NCBI RefSeq assembly: GCF_003667445.1
Contig: NZ_RCTF01000006.1
Location: forward strand, 182,244-246,243
DNA: 64,000 nucleotides
Reading direction: 5' to 3'
From: Xanthobacter tagetidis
GTDB taxonomy: Bacteria; Pseudomonadota; Alphaproteobacteria; Rhizobiales; Xanthobacteraceae
A model generated the notes under the pieces. That model was given only the letters and a program-made list of their open reading frames with translations. It did not search any database and was not told the origin of the DNA. The translations under genes were made by a program, and so were the position numbers. This document shows, in pieces, positions 8,950 through 16,593 of the stretch (positions are counted from its first letter, which is position 1; each line of letters starts with the position of its first letter).

Positions 8950-9381
8950 TCAGGCGGTCATGATGTAGTCGCGCAGGGCGGCGCTTTCGCGCTCCATCTC
9001 CTCCACGCGGTGCTTCACCACGTCGCCGATGGAGATGATGCCCACCAGGCGGTCGCCGTCGACCACGGGGACGTGGCGGAAGCGGCCGCGCGTCATGCGC
9101 TCCATGATGGCGGGGATGATCTCGTCCGGCGTGCAGGTGACGACCGCGCGCGTCATCACCTCGCTCACGGGGGTCGCGAGCACGGCGGTGCCGCGCTCAT
9201 TGATGAGGCGCACCACATCGCGCTCGGAGACGATGCCCTCCACCGCCATGCGCCGATCTACCACGACGATGGCGCCGATGCGGTGCTGGGCGAGGCTCTT
9301 CACGGCATCGCCGAGCGTGGCCTCGGGCGTCAGGGTGACGATATCCTTGCCCTTGCCCTGGAGAATGCTGCTGATGGTCAT
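8950..9381 (-). CDS. CBS-domain protein
   Basis: This 143-residue protein is composed of two tandem CBS domains (about residues 8-62 and 73-130), which together form a Bateman module that usually binds adenine nucleotides or NADH. Visible signatures are IGAIVVVDRRMAVEGIVSERDVVR in parts and FRHVPVVDGDRLVGIISIGDVV in parts. Stand-alone CBS proteins of this size are common stress or energy sensors. The ATG at 9381 is preceded by GGAAGGAGA. No partner enzyme is fused or adjacent. Confidence 0.9.
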   Translation of the reverse strand: MTISSILQGKGKDIVTLTPEATLGDAVKSLAQHRIGAIVVVDRRMAVEGIVSERDVVRLINERGTAVLATPVSEVMTRAVVTCTPDEIIPAIMERMTRGRFRHVPVVDGDRLVGIISIGDVVKHRVEEMERESAALRDYIMTA

Positions 9382-9532
9382 TGGCGTGGTCTCCTTCCCA
9401 CGGCCCGCGCGGCGCCGGTTGTCTCCGGCCTTCACGCCAAGGGCCGCCTCATGCGAACGGGAATGATCCCTCGCAAAAGGATGCGGCGCAAGAGCGCAGC
9501 GGCGCGACTTTACCGAGGGGCAGAGGGCGGCG

Positions 9533-10276
9533 TCAGGCGATCCTGCGGCGCGGCACCGGATCGAACAGGGCGAACAGCAGAAGGCCGGCGACGAAGCCGC
9601 CGATATGGGCCTGCCAGGCCACTTCCGCGTCATCCACGCCCGGCATGGAAACGCCGAGGCCGAACAGAAGATTGAGCGCCACCCAGGCGCCGACGAACAC
9701 CAGGACGCGCCCGTCGCGGAAGTTCTCGATCAGCGAGCCCGCCGGCTGGTGGTCCGCATGGCGGCTGCGGTCGGGAGACAGCGCCGCCCCGGGTGCGAAG
9801 GCGAAGCGCACCGCCGCCGCCATGGCGCCCGAGACCGCGGCCGAGGCGCCCACCAGCGGCATAAGCCCGTCCGGATGGGTGACGAGGTGGGCCAGCGCCC
9901 CCGCCGCCGCCGTCACCGCGCAGAACACCGCGAAGCGCCAGTTGCCGAAGCGCCGCGCCACCGGCGTGCCGAAGGCGAGCAGCCAGACGAGGTTGACGCC
10001 CAGATGCAGCCAGTTGGCATGCAGCAGCGCATAGGTGACGAAGGTCCAGGCCTGGGGGCCGATGCCGTCGGGCAGGGCAAACGCCTCCGGCACGCTGTAG
10101 CGCACCGGGATGAAGGCGAAATAGGTGAGCACCTCGATGTCGGCCGCCTCGCTCAGCAGCATGGTGCGAACCGCGTGCACGCCGATCATCAGCAACGTGA
10201 GCGCCGCGATGATGCCGGGCACGTTCAGGATCGGCTGGCGGCCGGGCGCATCGGCGAAGGGCGGTCGGTGAAGCAC
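9533..10276 (-). CDS. Rhomboid-family intramembrane serine protease
   Basis: This 247-residue membrane protein has about six membrane spans. The catalytic dyad is visible: S145 in LVGASAAVSG (GxSx motif) and H224 in WQAHIGGFVAG. HANWLHLGVNL supplies the conserved HxxxN region of the second helix. Rhomboids cleave membrane proteins within or next to the bilayer. The start is a GTG at 10276 without an obvious ribosome site, so the N-terminus is uncertain. No substrate candidate is apparent next to it. Confidence 0.9.
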   Translation of the reverse strand: MLHRPPFADAPGRQPILNVPGIIAALTLLMIGVHAVRTMLLSEAADIEVLTYFAFIPVRYSVPEAFALPDGIGPQAWTFVTYALLHANWLHLGVNLVWLLAFGTPVARRFGNWRFAVFCAVTAAAGALAHLVTHPDGLMPLVGASAAVSGAMAAAVRFAFAPGAALSPDRSRHADHQPAGSLIENFRDGRVLVFVGAWVALNLLFGLGVSMPGVDDAEVAWQAHIGGFVAGLLLFALFDPVPRRRIA

Positions 10277-10557
10277 GCCATCGACATAGGCACAGCCCGT
10301 CGGGGCGGCAAGGAAAAAGGCGCGCGCGTGGCGCGGACGCCGCCGGGTCCCCGCCCGGTTGGTTGCGCGGGTCTCTGGCCGCCGCAGGCCCGGCCGCGCA
10401 GGATTTTCGCGAAACCAAGCAACGCCAAGGCATCACCTGCGCAGGCACCGGCTGTGGCCTTGAGGTCACGGTATGGGATGGCCGTTAAGGTTAACGGAAG
10501 GTTGACGGGGCAATTGCGGCCGAGATGCGGCATTATGATCTCGTTAACGATTGGCGG

Positions 10558-11220
10558 ATGCCCGCGATGCCCGAGCGCCTGGTCCGATTTTTTCTGGCTG
10601 CCTTCCTGGTGATGGCAGGCGCCACCGGCGCCGCCGCCCAGGACCAGCGCCTGAGCCTGCGCGTCACCAGCCCCGTGCCTGCGGCCCTTCCGAGCAGCCT
10701 GTCCGAAGGCCATGCCACCAGCGCGCCCATCGGCTACACCCGGTTCTGCGCCGAATATTCCCACGAATGCGCCCCGTCCGGCTCCGTTGTCGCCATGGTG
10801 CGGCTCGACGCGCGCCGCCGCGCCGAGCTGGAGCGGGCCAACACCTCGGTGAACGCCAGCGTCGAGCCGGTGACCGACCTTGAGCATTACGGCGAGACCG
10901 AACGCTGGACCTATCCCGACGACGGCAAGGGCGACTGCGAGGACTATGTGCTGGAGAAGCGCCGCCTGCTGCTCAATCTCGGCTGGCCGGCCTCAGTCCT
11001 GCTCATCACCGTGGTGCGCGACCAGAACGGCGACGGCCATGCGGTGCTGACCGTGGTGACGGACCACGGCGACCTGGTGCTCGACAACCAGGAGGAAAAG
11101 ATCCTGCCCTGGAGCGAGACCGGCTATCGCTACGTGAAGCGCCAGTCCCAGGCGCATCCGGCCCGCTGGGTGTCTCTCGGCGACAGCGGCGCCCCGCCGG
11201 TGGTGGGCGCCGGCCGCTGA
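10558..11220 (+). CDS. Bacterial transglutaminase-like cysteine proteinase (BTLCP)
   Basis: This exported protein has about 220 residues and a signal peptide covering residues 1-28 ending at GAAAQ. The catalytic triad of the BTLCP (DUF920) family is visible: C127 in GKGDCEDYVLEKRRLL, H161 in DGHAVLTV and D176 in LVLDNQ. Relatives include LapG, which releases a surface adhesin, though no LapA, LapD or type I secretion genes are nearby; many rhizobial members act in the periplasm on unknown targets. The start could be 10558 or 10567; neither has a strong ribosome site. It diverges from the rhomboid gene. Confidence 0.85.
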   Translation: MPAMPERLVRFFLAAFLVMAGATGAAAQDQRLSLRVTSPVPAALPSSLSEGHATSAPIGYTRFCAEYSHECAPSGSVVAMVRLDARRRAELERANTSVNASVEPVTDLEHYGETERWTYPDDGKGDCEDYVLEKRRLLLNLGWPASVLLITVVRDQNGDGHAVLTVVTDHGDLVLDNQEEKILPWSETGYRYVKRQSQAHPARWVSLGDSGAPPVVGAGR

Positions 11221-11239
11221 CGGCGGGACCGGGGCGGGA

Positions 11240-11770
11240 TCAGTCGATCCGCTTCAGGCCCTTCTTATAGCGCTGGAAATTGTGCTGGTAGTGCTCGGCC
11301 GTGCGCGCGACCCGCGCCGCCATTTCCGCATCGATGCGCCGCACCGCCTTGGCCGGGGCGCCGACGATCAGCGAATTCTCCTCGAACACCTTGCCCTCGG
11401 TGACGAGCGCGTTGGAGCCGACAAGGCTGCGCGGGCCGATCACCGCGCCGTTGAGCAGCGTCGCGCCCATGCCGATGAGGCTGCCCTCGCCCACCGTGCA
11501 GCCATGCAGGATCGCCATGTGGCCCACGGTGACGCCGGCGGCGAGCGTCATGGGGAAGCCCGGATCGGTGTGGAGGACGCAGTTCTCCTGAATGTTCGTG
11601 CCCTCGCCGATGACGATGGGCTCGTTGTCGCCGCGCAGCACCGAGCCGAACCAGACGCTCGCGCCCTCCTTCAGGATGACGCGGCCGATCAGCACCGCAT
11701 CGGGCGCGATCCAGTAATTGCCGGAGGCGGGAAGCTCTGGCGCGATGCCATCGAGGGAATAAAGCGGCAT
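11240..11770 (-). CDS. Gamma-class carbonic anhydrase family protein
   Basis: This 176-residue left-handed beta-helix protein shows hexapeptide repeats from about residue 25 to 135. The three zinc-binding histidines of the family are in place: H67 in VLHTDPG, H84 in VTVGHMAILHG and H89 in the same segment. Related proteins include YrdA/PaaY and Cam; enzymatic carbonic anhydrase activity is not guaranteed by the histidines alone. The length is standard. Monocistronic, convergent with the protease gene. Confidence 0.92.
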   Translation of the reverse strand: MPLYSLDGIAPELPASGNYWIAPDAVLIGRVILKEGASVWFGSVLRGDNEPIVIGEGTNIQENCVLHTDPGFPMTLAAGVTVGHMAILHGCTVGEGSLIGMGATLLNGAVIGPRSLVGSNALVTEGKVFEENSLIVGAPAKAVRRIDAEMAARVARTAEHYQHNFQRYKKGLKRID

Positions 11771-11919
11771 GGACGGTCCTCTTCGGGCCTGACGGGGCGG
11801 AAGACGGGCGCGCCCCGCGCGCCCTGATTGCCGCTTGCTACCGCCATTGCCGCCGCGGGGCTAGGCCCTCGGCGCGACCACGGCCCGAGGCCCGCCGCAG
11901 CAGGCCGCGGGCGGCCGTG

Positions 11920-12144
11920 TCAGATGCTGGCCCAATAGCCCTCGCACCCGGCCGGCGGATTGGCCGCCGCCGCGCCGTGGCGCTTCTTCAGCTCGGCACA
12001 GGAATAGGCCCGCGCATCGGCCGGCAGCCGGGAATTGATGGCGGTGCCGATCTCGTCATAGGGCTCGGACGAGGCATAGACGTAGAACGCCCAATAGCCG
12101 CCCACCACCAGCAACAGGAGAACTATGACGCGGATGATACCCAT
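11920..12144 (-). CDS. Small single-span membrane protein of unknown function
   Basis: This 74-residue protein has one N-terminal membrane span (about residues 3-22, IIRVIVLLLLVVGGYWAFYV) and a short periplasmic tail with two cysteines, in AYSCAELKKRHG and AGCEGYW, that could form a disulfide. The gene has normal codon use. No family is recognised and no functional partner is adjacent. It diverges from the low-GC gene at 12286. Confidence 0.6.
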   Translation of the reverse strand: MGIIRVIVLLLLVVGGYWAFYVYASSEPYDEIGTAINSRLPADARAYSCAELKKRHGAAAANPPAGCEGYWASI

Positions 12145-12228
12145 GGGACCGCCCTCAATCTCTAACCACGGTTCGGTGGGTTAACGCCCCGCCCTCGCTA
12201 AAGGTCCCAGGCCGCTCCCCGTATCGGC

Positions 12229-12279
12229 TTGACAGGGGCCATTATTGCGTATCGTATGATTATAACGGAGGACAGGAGG
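12229..12279 (+). promoter_or_regulatory. Promoter-like -35 box and strong ribosome site of the low-GC gene
   Basis: A perfect TTGACA lies at 12229-12234. The best downstream -10 match is TATGAT at 12255-12260, but the spacer is 20 bases, longer than ideal. AGGAGG at 12274-12279 sits six bases before the GTG at 12286 and fixes the start. Confidence 0.4.
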
Positions 12280-12285
12280 ACCGTC

Positions 12286-12846
12286 GTGCCCGTCTCGATA
12301 GCATTGTCGGAAGACACATACCGTCGCCTACAGGCGGCAGCCGAGCCGTTCGTGGACAACACGCCAGAATCAGTGATCGTAAAGCTTCTTCGGGCGTGGG
12401 AGAGCAAATCCACGCCACAGAAGCGCGACGATGACCAAATCAATTCGCGCATCGAACGTGAATCCTTCGACCCTCGGAACCCACCGAGCCTGACACATAC
12501 GAAAGTTTCCGCGGCCAGAATCATGAACGAATCCATACCGAGTCCAACATGGAACGGCCTTATGGATTCAATTTTGATTCTGGCTTCAGATCGACTCGGC
12601 GGCGTAGCAGCTCTGCGACGGATCGCGAGCGTCAACTTGACAGAAGGGGCCAAGGGCGATGAAGGCTATCGATACGTTTCTAAAGGCAACTTTTCGGTCC
12701 AAGGCCAGGATGCCAATTCTGCTTGGAGAGCTGTCGTTCAAATTGCAGATCGCCTTCAAGTTCCGACGGTTGTCGAATTCGAGTGGCGCGTAAAACCCGA
12801 AGCTCAGTTTCCAGGCACCCTTGGTCGAATGACACTTGAATTCTAG
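12286..12846 (+). CDS. Low-GC orphan gene, N-terminal SeqA-N/RHH-like segment
   Basis: This 186-residue protein starts at a GTG with a perfect AGGAGG site. Base composition differs sharply from its surroundings: 28 of 60 bases are G or C in 12541-12600, while neighbours are near 70 percent. The first 40 residues (LSEDTYRRLQ, then PFVDNTPESVIVKLL) resemble the short DNA-binding or dimerising segments at the front of SeqA-like and ribbon-helix-helix proteins. The last 100 residues (DEGYRY, SVQGQDANSAW, VEFEWRV, GRMTLEF) look like a separate domain that I do not recognise. There is no partner gene and no mobile element. A horizontally acquired single gene, perhaps defence- or DNA-related, is the best reading. 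Confidence 0.65.
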   Translation: MPVSIALSEDTYRRLQAAAEPFVDNTPESVIVKLLRAWESKSTPQKRDDDQINSRIERESFDPRNPPSLTHTKVSAARIMNESIPSPTWNGLMDSILILASDRLGGVAALRRIASVNLTEGAKGDEGYRYVSKGNFSVQGQDANSAWRAVVQIADRLQVPTVVEFEWRVKPEAQFPGTLGRMTLEF

Positions 12847-12863
12847 AGTCCAGTCAGCGAGCC

Positions 12864-14165
12864 CTACCCCTCCCGGCGCAGCACGCTCACGAAGAAGCCG
12901 TCCGTCCCCGTCCGGCGCGGCGTCATCAGCAGGCCCTCGCGGCTGGTGAGGGCGGCGGCGGCCAGAGCCGCCCCCTGGGCGCCGAGCGCCAGAGCGGCAT
13001 CGGTGGGCGCGATCGGGTGGAAATCCGAGCGCTTGGCCAGCAGCGCGCGCACCTGGGCGCCGTTCTCCTCGTCCAGCAACGAGCAGGTCACGTAAGCGAG
13101 CCGGCCGCCGGGGCGGACATAGTGGGCCGCCTGCTCCAGCACCTTCGCCTGCTCGGCGATGCGCTGGGCGAGCGCGCCGGGGCGCACGCGCCACTTGGCG
13201 TCGGGGTTGCGCCGCCAGGTGCCGGTGCCGGTGCAGGGGGCGTCCACCAGCACCAGGTCCATCCGCCCTTCCAGGTCGCCGAGCACGTCCTCGGCGCCGC
13301 GCGGGCTCCTGACCTGCACGTTGCGCACCCCGGCGCGGGCCACGCGCTCATGCAGCGGCTTCAGGCGGCGGATGTCGGCATCGTAGGCGTAGATCTGGCC
13401 CTTATTGTCCATCAGCGCGGCGAATTCGAGCGTCTTGCCGCCGGCGCCGGCGCACAGGTCCAGCACCTGCTCGCCCGGCGCGGGGCGGGCGAGGATGGCG
13501 GCGATCTGCGAGCCCTCGTCCTGCACCTCCACCTCGCCCTTCAGGAAGGCGGGCTCGGCGGAGACCGGCGGCGCCTTGCCCTCGGCATCGAGCACGATGC
13601 GCAGCGCCAGCGGCGAGAAGCGCCCCGGCTCGGGGTGGAGATGGGCGAGCGCGGCGCGCGCGGCGTCCGGCTCGGCCTTCAGCGTGTTGACGCGCAGGTC
13701 GAGCGGAGCGCGGGCGGCGAGCGCACGCCCCTCCTCCGCCGCATCCGCTGCGAACACGTGGCGCAGCGAGGCGTGGAGCCACTGGGGATAGTCGCCCTGC
13801 ACGAAGGGCGGCGCCCCGGAAAGGTCCGGCGCGGCAAGGCGCGCCTGCTCTTCCGGCGAGAGCGGCGAGGGCGCGAAGCGCTCGCCGGAGCACAGCGCGG
13901 CGATCGCGGCGGCATCGAGCCCGCGCATCACGGCGAGCATGCCGAGCACCAGAGCGCGCGGCGTCTCGGAGCCCATCACATGAGCCGCGGACGCGCGCCG
14001 GCGCAGCGTGTCGTAGACCAGGCCGGCGATCGCGGCCCGGTCGCCCGAGCCGGCAAAGCGGTGGCCGAGGCCCCAGTCCTTCAGCGCCTCGCCGGCCGGG
14101 CGGCGGCGCGCGGCGATGTCGGCAAGGACCTCGATGGCGGCGGAGATGCGGGCGGAGGGGATCAC
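12864..14165 (-). CDS. RsmB/NOP-family RNA m5C methyltransferase
   Basis: This 433-residue protein has an N-terminal NusB-like helical region (about residues 1-130) and a C-terminal SAM-dependent methyltransferase. The SAM site is DLCAGAGGKTLEF near residue 236. The two catalytic cysteines of RNA cytosine-5 methyltransferases are in VDAPCTGTGTWRRNPD (about 307) and VTCSLLDEEN (about 358). It probably methylates 16S rRNA, as RsmB does, but the exact base cannot be assigned. The GTG start overlaps the stop of the upstream nucleosidase gene by four bases, indicating translational coupling. Confidence 0.92.
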   Translation of the reverse strand: MIPSARISAAIEVLADIAARRRPAGEALKDWGLGHRFAGSGDRAAIAGLVYDTLRRRASAAHVMGSETPRALVLGMLAVMRGLDAAAIAALCSGERFAPSPLSPEEQARLAAPDLSGAPPFVQGDYPQWLHASLRHVFAADAAEEGRALAARAPLDLRVNTLKAEPDAARAALAHLHPEPGRFSPLALRIVLDAEGKAPPVSAEPAFLKGEVEVQDEGSQIAAILARPAPGEQVLDLCAGAGGKTLEFAALMDNKGQIYAYDADIRRLKPLHERVARAGVRNVQVRSPRGAEDVLGDLEGRMDLVLVDAPCTGTGTWRRNPDAKWRVRPGALAQRIAEQAKVLEQAAHYVRPGGRLAYVTCSLLDEENGAQVRALLAKRSDFHPIAPTDAALALGAQGAALAAAALTSREGLLMTPRRTGTDGFFVSVLRREG

Positions 14166-14845
14166 CGGCGCACCTCCGCGTCCTGGCGGCCCGCAGCGAG
14201 GGCATCGAGCCCGCCGGCGGCCAGCTGCGCCGTCAGCAGGTCCACCGCGCGCGCCAGCTTCTCGTCGACGATGTGGAGGTATTCGGTCCAGTCCTCAAAG
14301 CGGGCGATATCGCTGCGCCCGTCGGAGATTCCGCGCAGGCCGATCAGCGGCCGGCCGTGGCGGCGGGCGGCGCGCAGCACCGCGAAGCTTTCCATGTCCA
14401 CCATGTCCTGCGCGATCGCGTCATAGGCCGCGCCTGAGATGATGGCGCCGCCGGTCGAGAGGGAGGCCGAAGGCACGCCGGCGATGCGGTGCGGCAGATC
14501 GATCTCCGCTGGCTCGTCCAAGAACGGCGTGCGCCCCTTCTCGAAGCCGAGCGCGGAGGCGTCCATGTCGCGATAGGCGACGCGCGCGACCTGATAGACC
14601 TCCGCATGCTCCAGCCGGCGCGAACCGGCCGAGCCGAGCGTGACCACGAGATCCGGCGCCGCGTCGCGATGTTCCAGCGCGGCGAGGGCGCGCGCCGTCT
14701 CCACCGCCGCCTCCACCGGGCCGACGCCGGTGATGAGCGGCGCGATGCGTGCCTGAAGATGCGGCCCGTATTCCTGGCGGGTTGCCATCACGAAGAGCAC
14801 CTTGTGGCCGCCGACGGAATGGAGATGGCGGGCGGGGTCGTCCAT
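14162..14845 (-). CDS. Nucleosidase (MTA/SAH nucleosidase-like, phosphorylase superfamily)
   Basis: This 227-residue protein has the purine nucleoside phosphorylase fold. Visible signatures are PLITGVGPVEAAV near the start, a DLVVTLGSAGSRRLE strand-turn, and QDMVDMESFAVLRAA, which matches the VDMEgAA motif that binds the ribose in MTA/SAH nucleosidases. It probably hydrolyses methylthioadenosine and S-adenosylhomocysteine, the by-product of methyltransferases. That fits its tight coupling to the RNA methyltransferase gene (four-base overlap). The ATG at 14845 follows AGGTGA at good spacing and is preferred to the GTG at 14854. Confidence 0.85.
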   Translation of the reverse strand: MDDPARHLHSVGGHKVLFVMATRQEYGPHLQARIAPLITGVGPVEAAVETARALAALEHRDAAPDLVVTLGSAGSRRLEHAEVYQVARVAYRDMDASALGFEKGRTPFLDEPAEIDLPHRIAGVPSASLSTGGAIISGAAYDAIAQDMVDMESFAVLRAARRHGRPLIGLRGISDGRSDIARFEDWTEYLHIVDEKLARAVDLLTAQLAAGGLDALAAGRQDAEVRR

Positions 14846-14922
14846 GGCTGTCACCTGAAGCGCGGCGGGCGGAGCGCCTGTCCTCTAGCGCCCGGCGCCT
14901 CCTGTCAATCGCCGCGCCGCGT

Positions 14923-15267
14923 TCAGATGTTCAGCAGGATGGCGAGCGCGAACAGGCCCCACACGAGCGCCAGCACCGCGAGGCTCGCAACATCGAGGCT
15001 CACGCGGGCCCGCGCCGCCGGCGAAAGGAGCTGCGGGAAGGCGGCGATGAAGCGCAGGGCGACGAAGACGAAGGCCAGCACCACGAACGCCACGTCCGCC
15101 TTGCGGGTGAACAAGGCGAGCGCGGTGAGGGTGTAGAACAGCAGCGCCGCGAAGACGGCGCGCACGCCGTCCGCCGTCACCTCGCTGGCGCGGATGCCGC
15201 GCAGCAGCACGGCAAGCACCAGCGCCACATGGATGAACAGCGGCAGCAGAATGATCTGAACTGTCAT
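14923..15267 (-). CDS. Integral membrane protein, possibly MAPEG-like
   Basis: This 114-residue protein from the ATG at 15267 has four predicted membrane spans and almost no soluble part. The size, the four-helix layout and the FVFVALRFIAAFPQL segment in the third helix recall the MAPEG superfamily, but the usual conserved His and Asn residues are not clear, so this is tentative. It lies 77 bases downstream of the nucleosidase gene start on the same strand but is transcribed separately or ahead of it. Function unknown. Confidence 0.65.
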   Translation of the reverse strand: MTVQIILLPLFIHVALVLAVLLRGIRASEVTADGVRAVFAALLFYTLTALALFTRKADVAFVVLAFVFVALRFIAAFPQLLSPAARARVSLDVASLAVLALVWGLFALAILLNI

Positions 15268-15529
15268 GACCCCCTCCGTCGCGCGCCCAGAGGCCGGGCG
15301 TCGGCTCTGGCGTCGCCGCAAGCGCAACCGCAGCGGCGCGGTTTCGTTCCCCCGGAACGCTGAAACGACGGGGGGGAGCCGTCGGCAACCGGCCCGCGTC
15401 GCGGCCGGTCAGGCGATCGCGCCACTTGACCCGGCGCGGGTTTGCCACGATTGAGCCGCACGGATACGTTACCCGCCCTTTCCGGCACCCCTGACGGGAG
15501 CGCCGGCGCCAGAGAGCCGCGAACCGCCG

Positions 15530-16225
15530 ATGACCGACATATTTCACGAGATCGAGGAAGACCTCCGGCGCGAGCGCCTGCGCAAGCTGTGGGACCGCTT
15601 CGGCAACTACCTGATCGCGCTGGCGCTGTTGCTGGTGGCCGCGACCGCCGGCTGGAGCGGCTGGAAATACTGGCGCGAGCAGCAGGCCTTCAAGGCCAGC
15701 GCCGCGTTCGAGGCCGCCTCCGAGCTCGCCGCCGCCGGCAAGTTCCCGGAGGCCGAGGCCGGCTTCCAGGCGCTGGTGAAGGACGGCCCGGCGGGCTATG
15801 CGGCGCTCGCCGGCTTCCGCGCCGCCTCGGTGGCGGCGCAGGCCGACAAGGCGCGCGGCGTCGCCGCCTTCGACGCGCTCGCCGCCAATGCCGGCCTGCC
15901 CGCCGCGCTGCGCGACGTTGCGCGGGTGCGCGCCGGGCTGATCCTGGTGGATACCGGCACGCCGGACGAGGTGCGCCAGCGCGTCGGCGCGCTCGCTGCC
16001 GGCACAGGGCCGCTGCGCAATTCCGCCCGCGAGGCGCTCGCGCTCGCCGAGCTGAAGGCCGGCAACGCCGCCGCCGCCAACAAGCTCGCCACCGAGATCA
16101 CCGAGGATGCCGAGGCCGCGGGCGGGGCGCGCTCGCGCGCCGAGCTGATCCGCCGCCTCACCGCCTCGGCGGTCCCGCCCCCCGCCGAGCCGGCCGCGCC
16201 CGCGGCGAGCCCGGCGACCCAATGA
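15530..16225 (+). CDS. YfgM-like tetratricopeptide membrane protein
   Basis: This 231-residue protein has the layout of YfgM: a short cytoplasmic start (MTDIFHEIEEDLRRERL), one membrane span at about residues 28-48, then a periplasmic alanine-rich TPR region (about 55-205) and a proline/alanine tail. YfgM works with the SecYEG translocon and periplasmic chaperones in enterics. The gene order YfgM-like, lipoprotein, der mirrors the widespread yfgM-bamB-der order. Its stop overlaps an ATG of the following lipoprotein gene, so the three are probably an operon. Confidence 0.85.
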   Translation: MTDIFHEIEEDLRRERLRKLWDRFGNYLIALALLLVAATAGWSGWKYWREQQAFKASAAFEAASELAAAGKFPEAEAGFQALVKDGPAGYAALAGFRAASVAAQADKARGVAAFDALAANAGLPAALRDVARVRAGLILVDTGTPDEVRQRVGALAAGTGPLRNSAREALALAELKAGNAAAANKLATEITEDAEAAGGARSRAELIRRLTASAVPPPAEPAAPAASPATQ

Positions 16226-16236
16226 GGGAGTCCTCC

Positions 16237-16497
16237 ATGACGCAAGCGCTCGCGCGCCTCGCTCTTGCCGCCGGCCTCGCGCTGGCGCTGGCCGGCTGCG
16301 AATCGATGGAGAAGTTCAACCCCTTCGCCGAGAAGGAGACGCGCCTGCCCGGCTCGCGCCAGCAGGTCTTCCCCGAAGGCGTTCCGGGGGTCGACTATTC
16401 CGCCGCGCCCTCGCAGCCGAGCAATTCCAACGCCGTCCTCGACCGCCTGCCGGACCCCGCGGCCAAGCCGGGCCAGCAGGGCCAGCAGACCAACTGA
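16237..16497 (+). CDS. Short lipoprotein in the bamB position
   Basis: This 86-residue protein has a clear lipoprotein signal with lipobox LALAGC (cysteine at residue 18). The mature part starts ESMEKFNPFAEKETRLPG and ends in a proline- and glutamine-rich tail (PAAKPGQQGQQTN). GGGAG lies six bases before the ATG at 16237; an upstream ATG at 16222 would also be in frame. It occupies the place between a YfgM-like gene and der that normally holds bamB, and its first residues recall the N-terminus of alphaproteobacterial BamB, but there is no beta-propeller. It may be a truncated BamB or an unrelated small lipoprotein. Confidence 0.75.
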   Translation: MTQALARLALAAGLALALAGCESMEKFNPFAEKETRLPGSRQQVFPEGVPGVDYSAAPSQPSNSNAVLDRLPDPAAKPGQQGQQTN

Positions 16498-16593
16498 CCG
16501 CGCGGCGCGCCCGCTCCTGCGGGCGCCGTGCTAGGCTGCGCCGCCGCTTCTCCTTCCAGACCCCGCACGCAGCAGGGGCGACGAGCCGAATTC

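Noticed and set aside
16507..16526. Hairpin GCGCCCGC/GCGGGCGC between the lipoprotein gene and der as a terminator
   Set aside because: No T run follows and der is probably in the same operon; short GC-rich hairpins are common by chance here.
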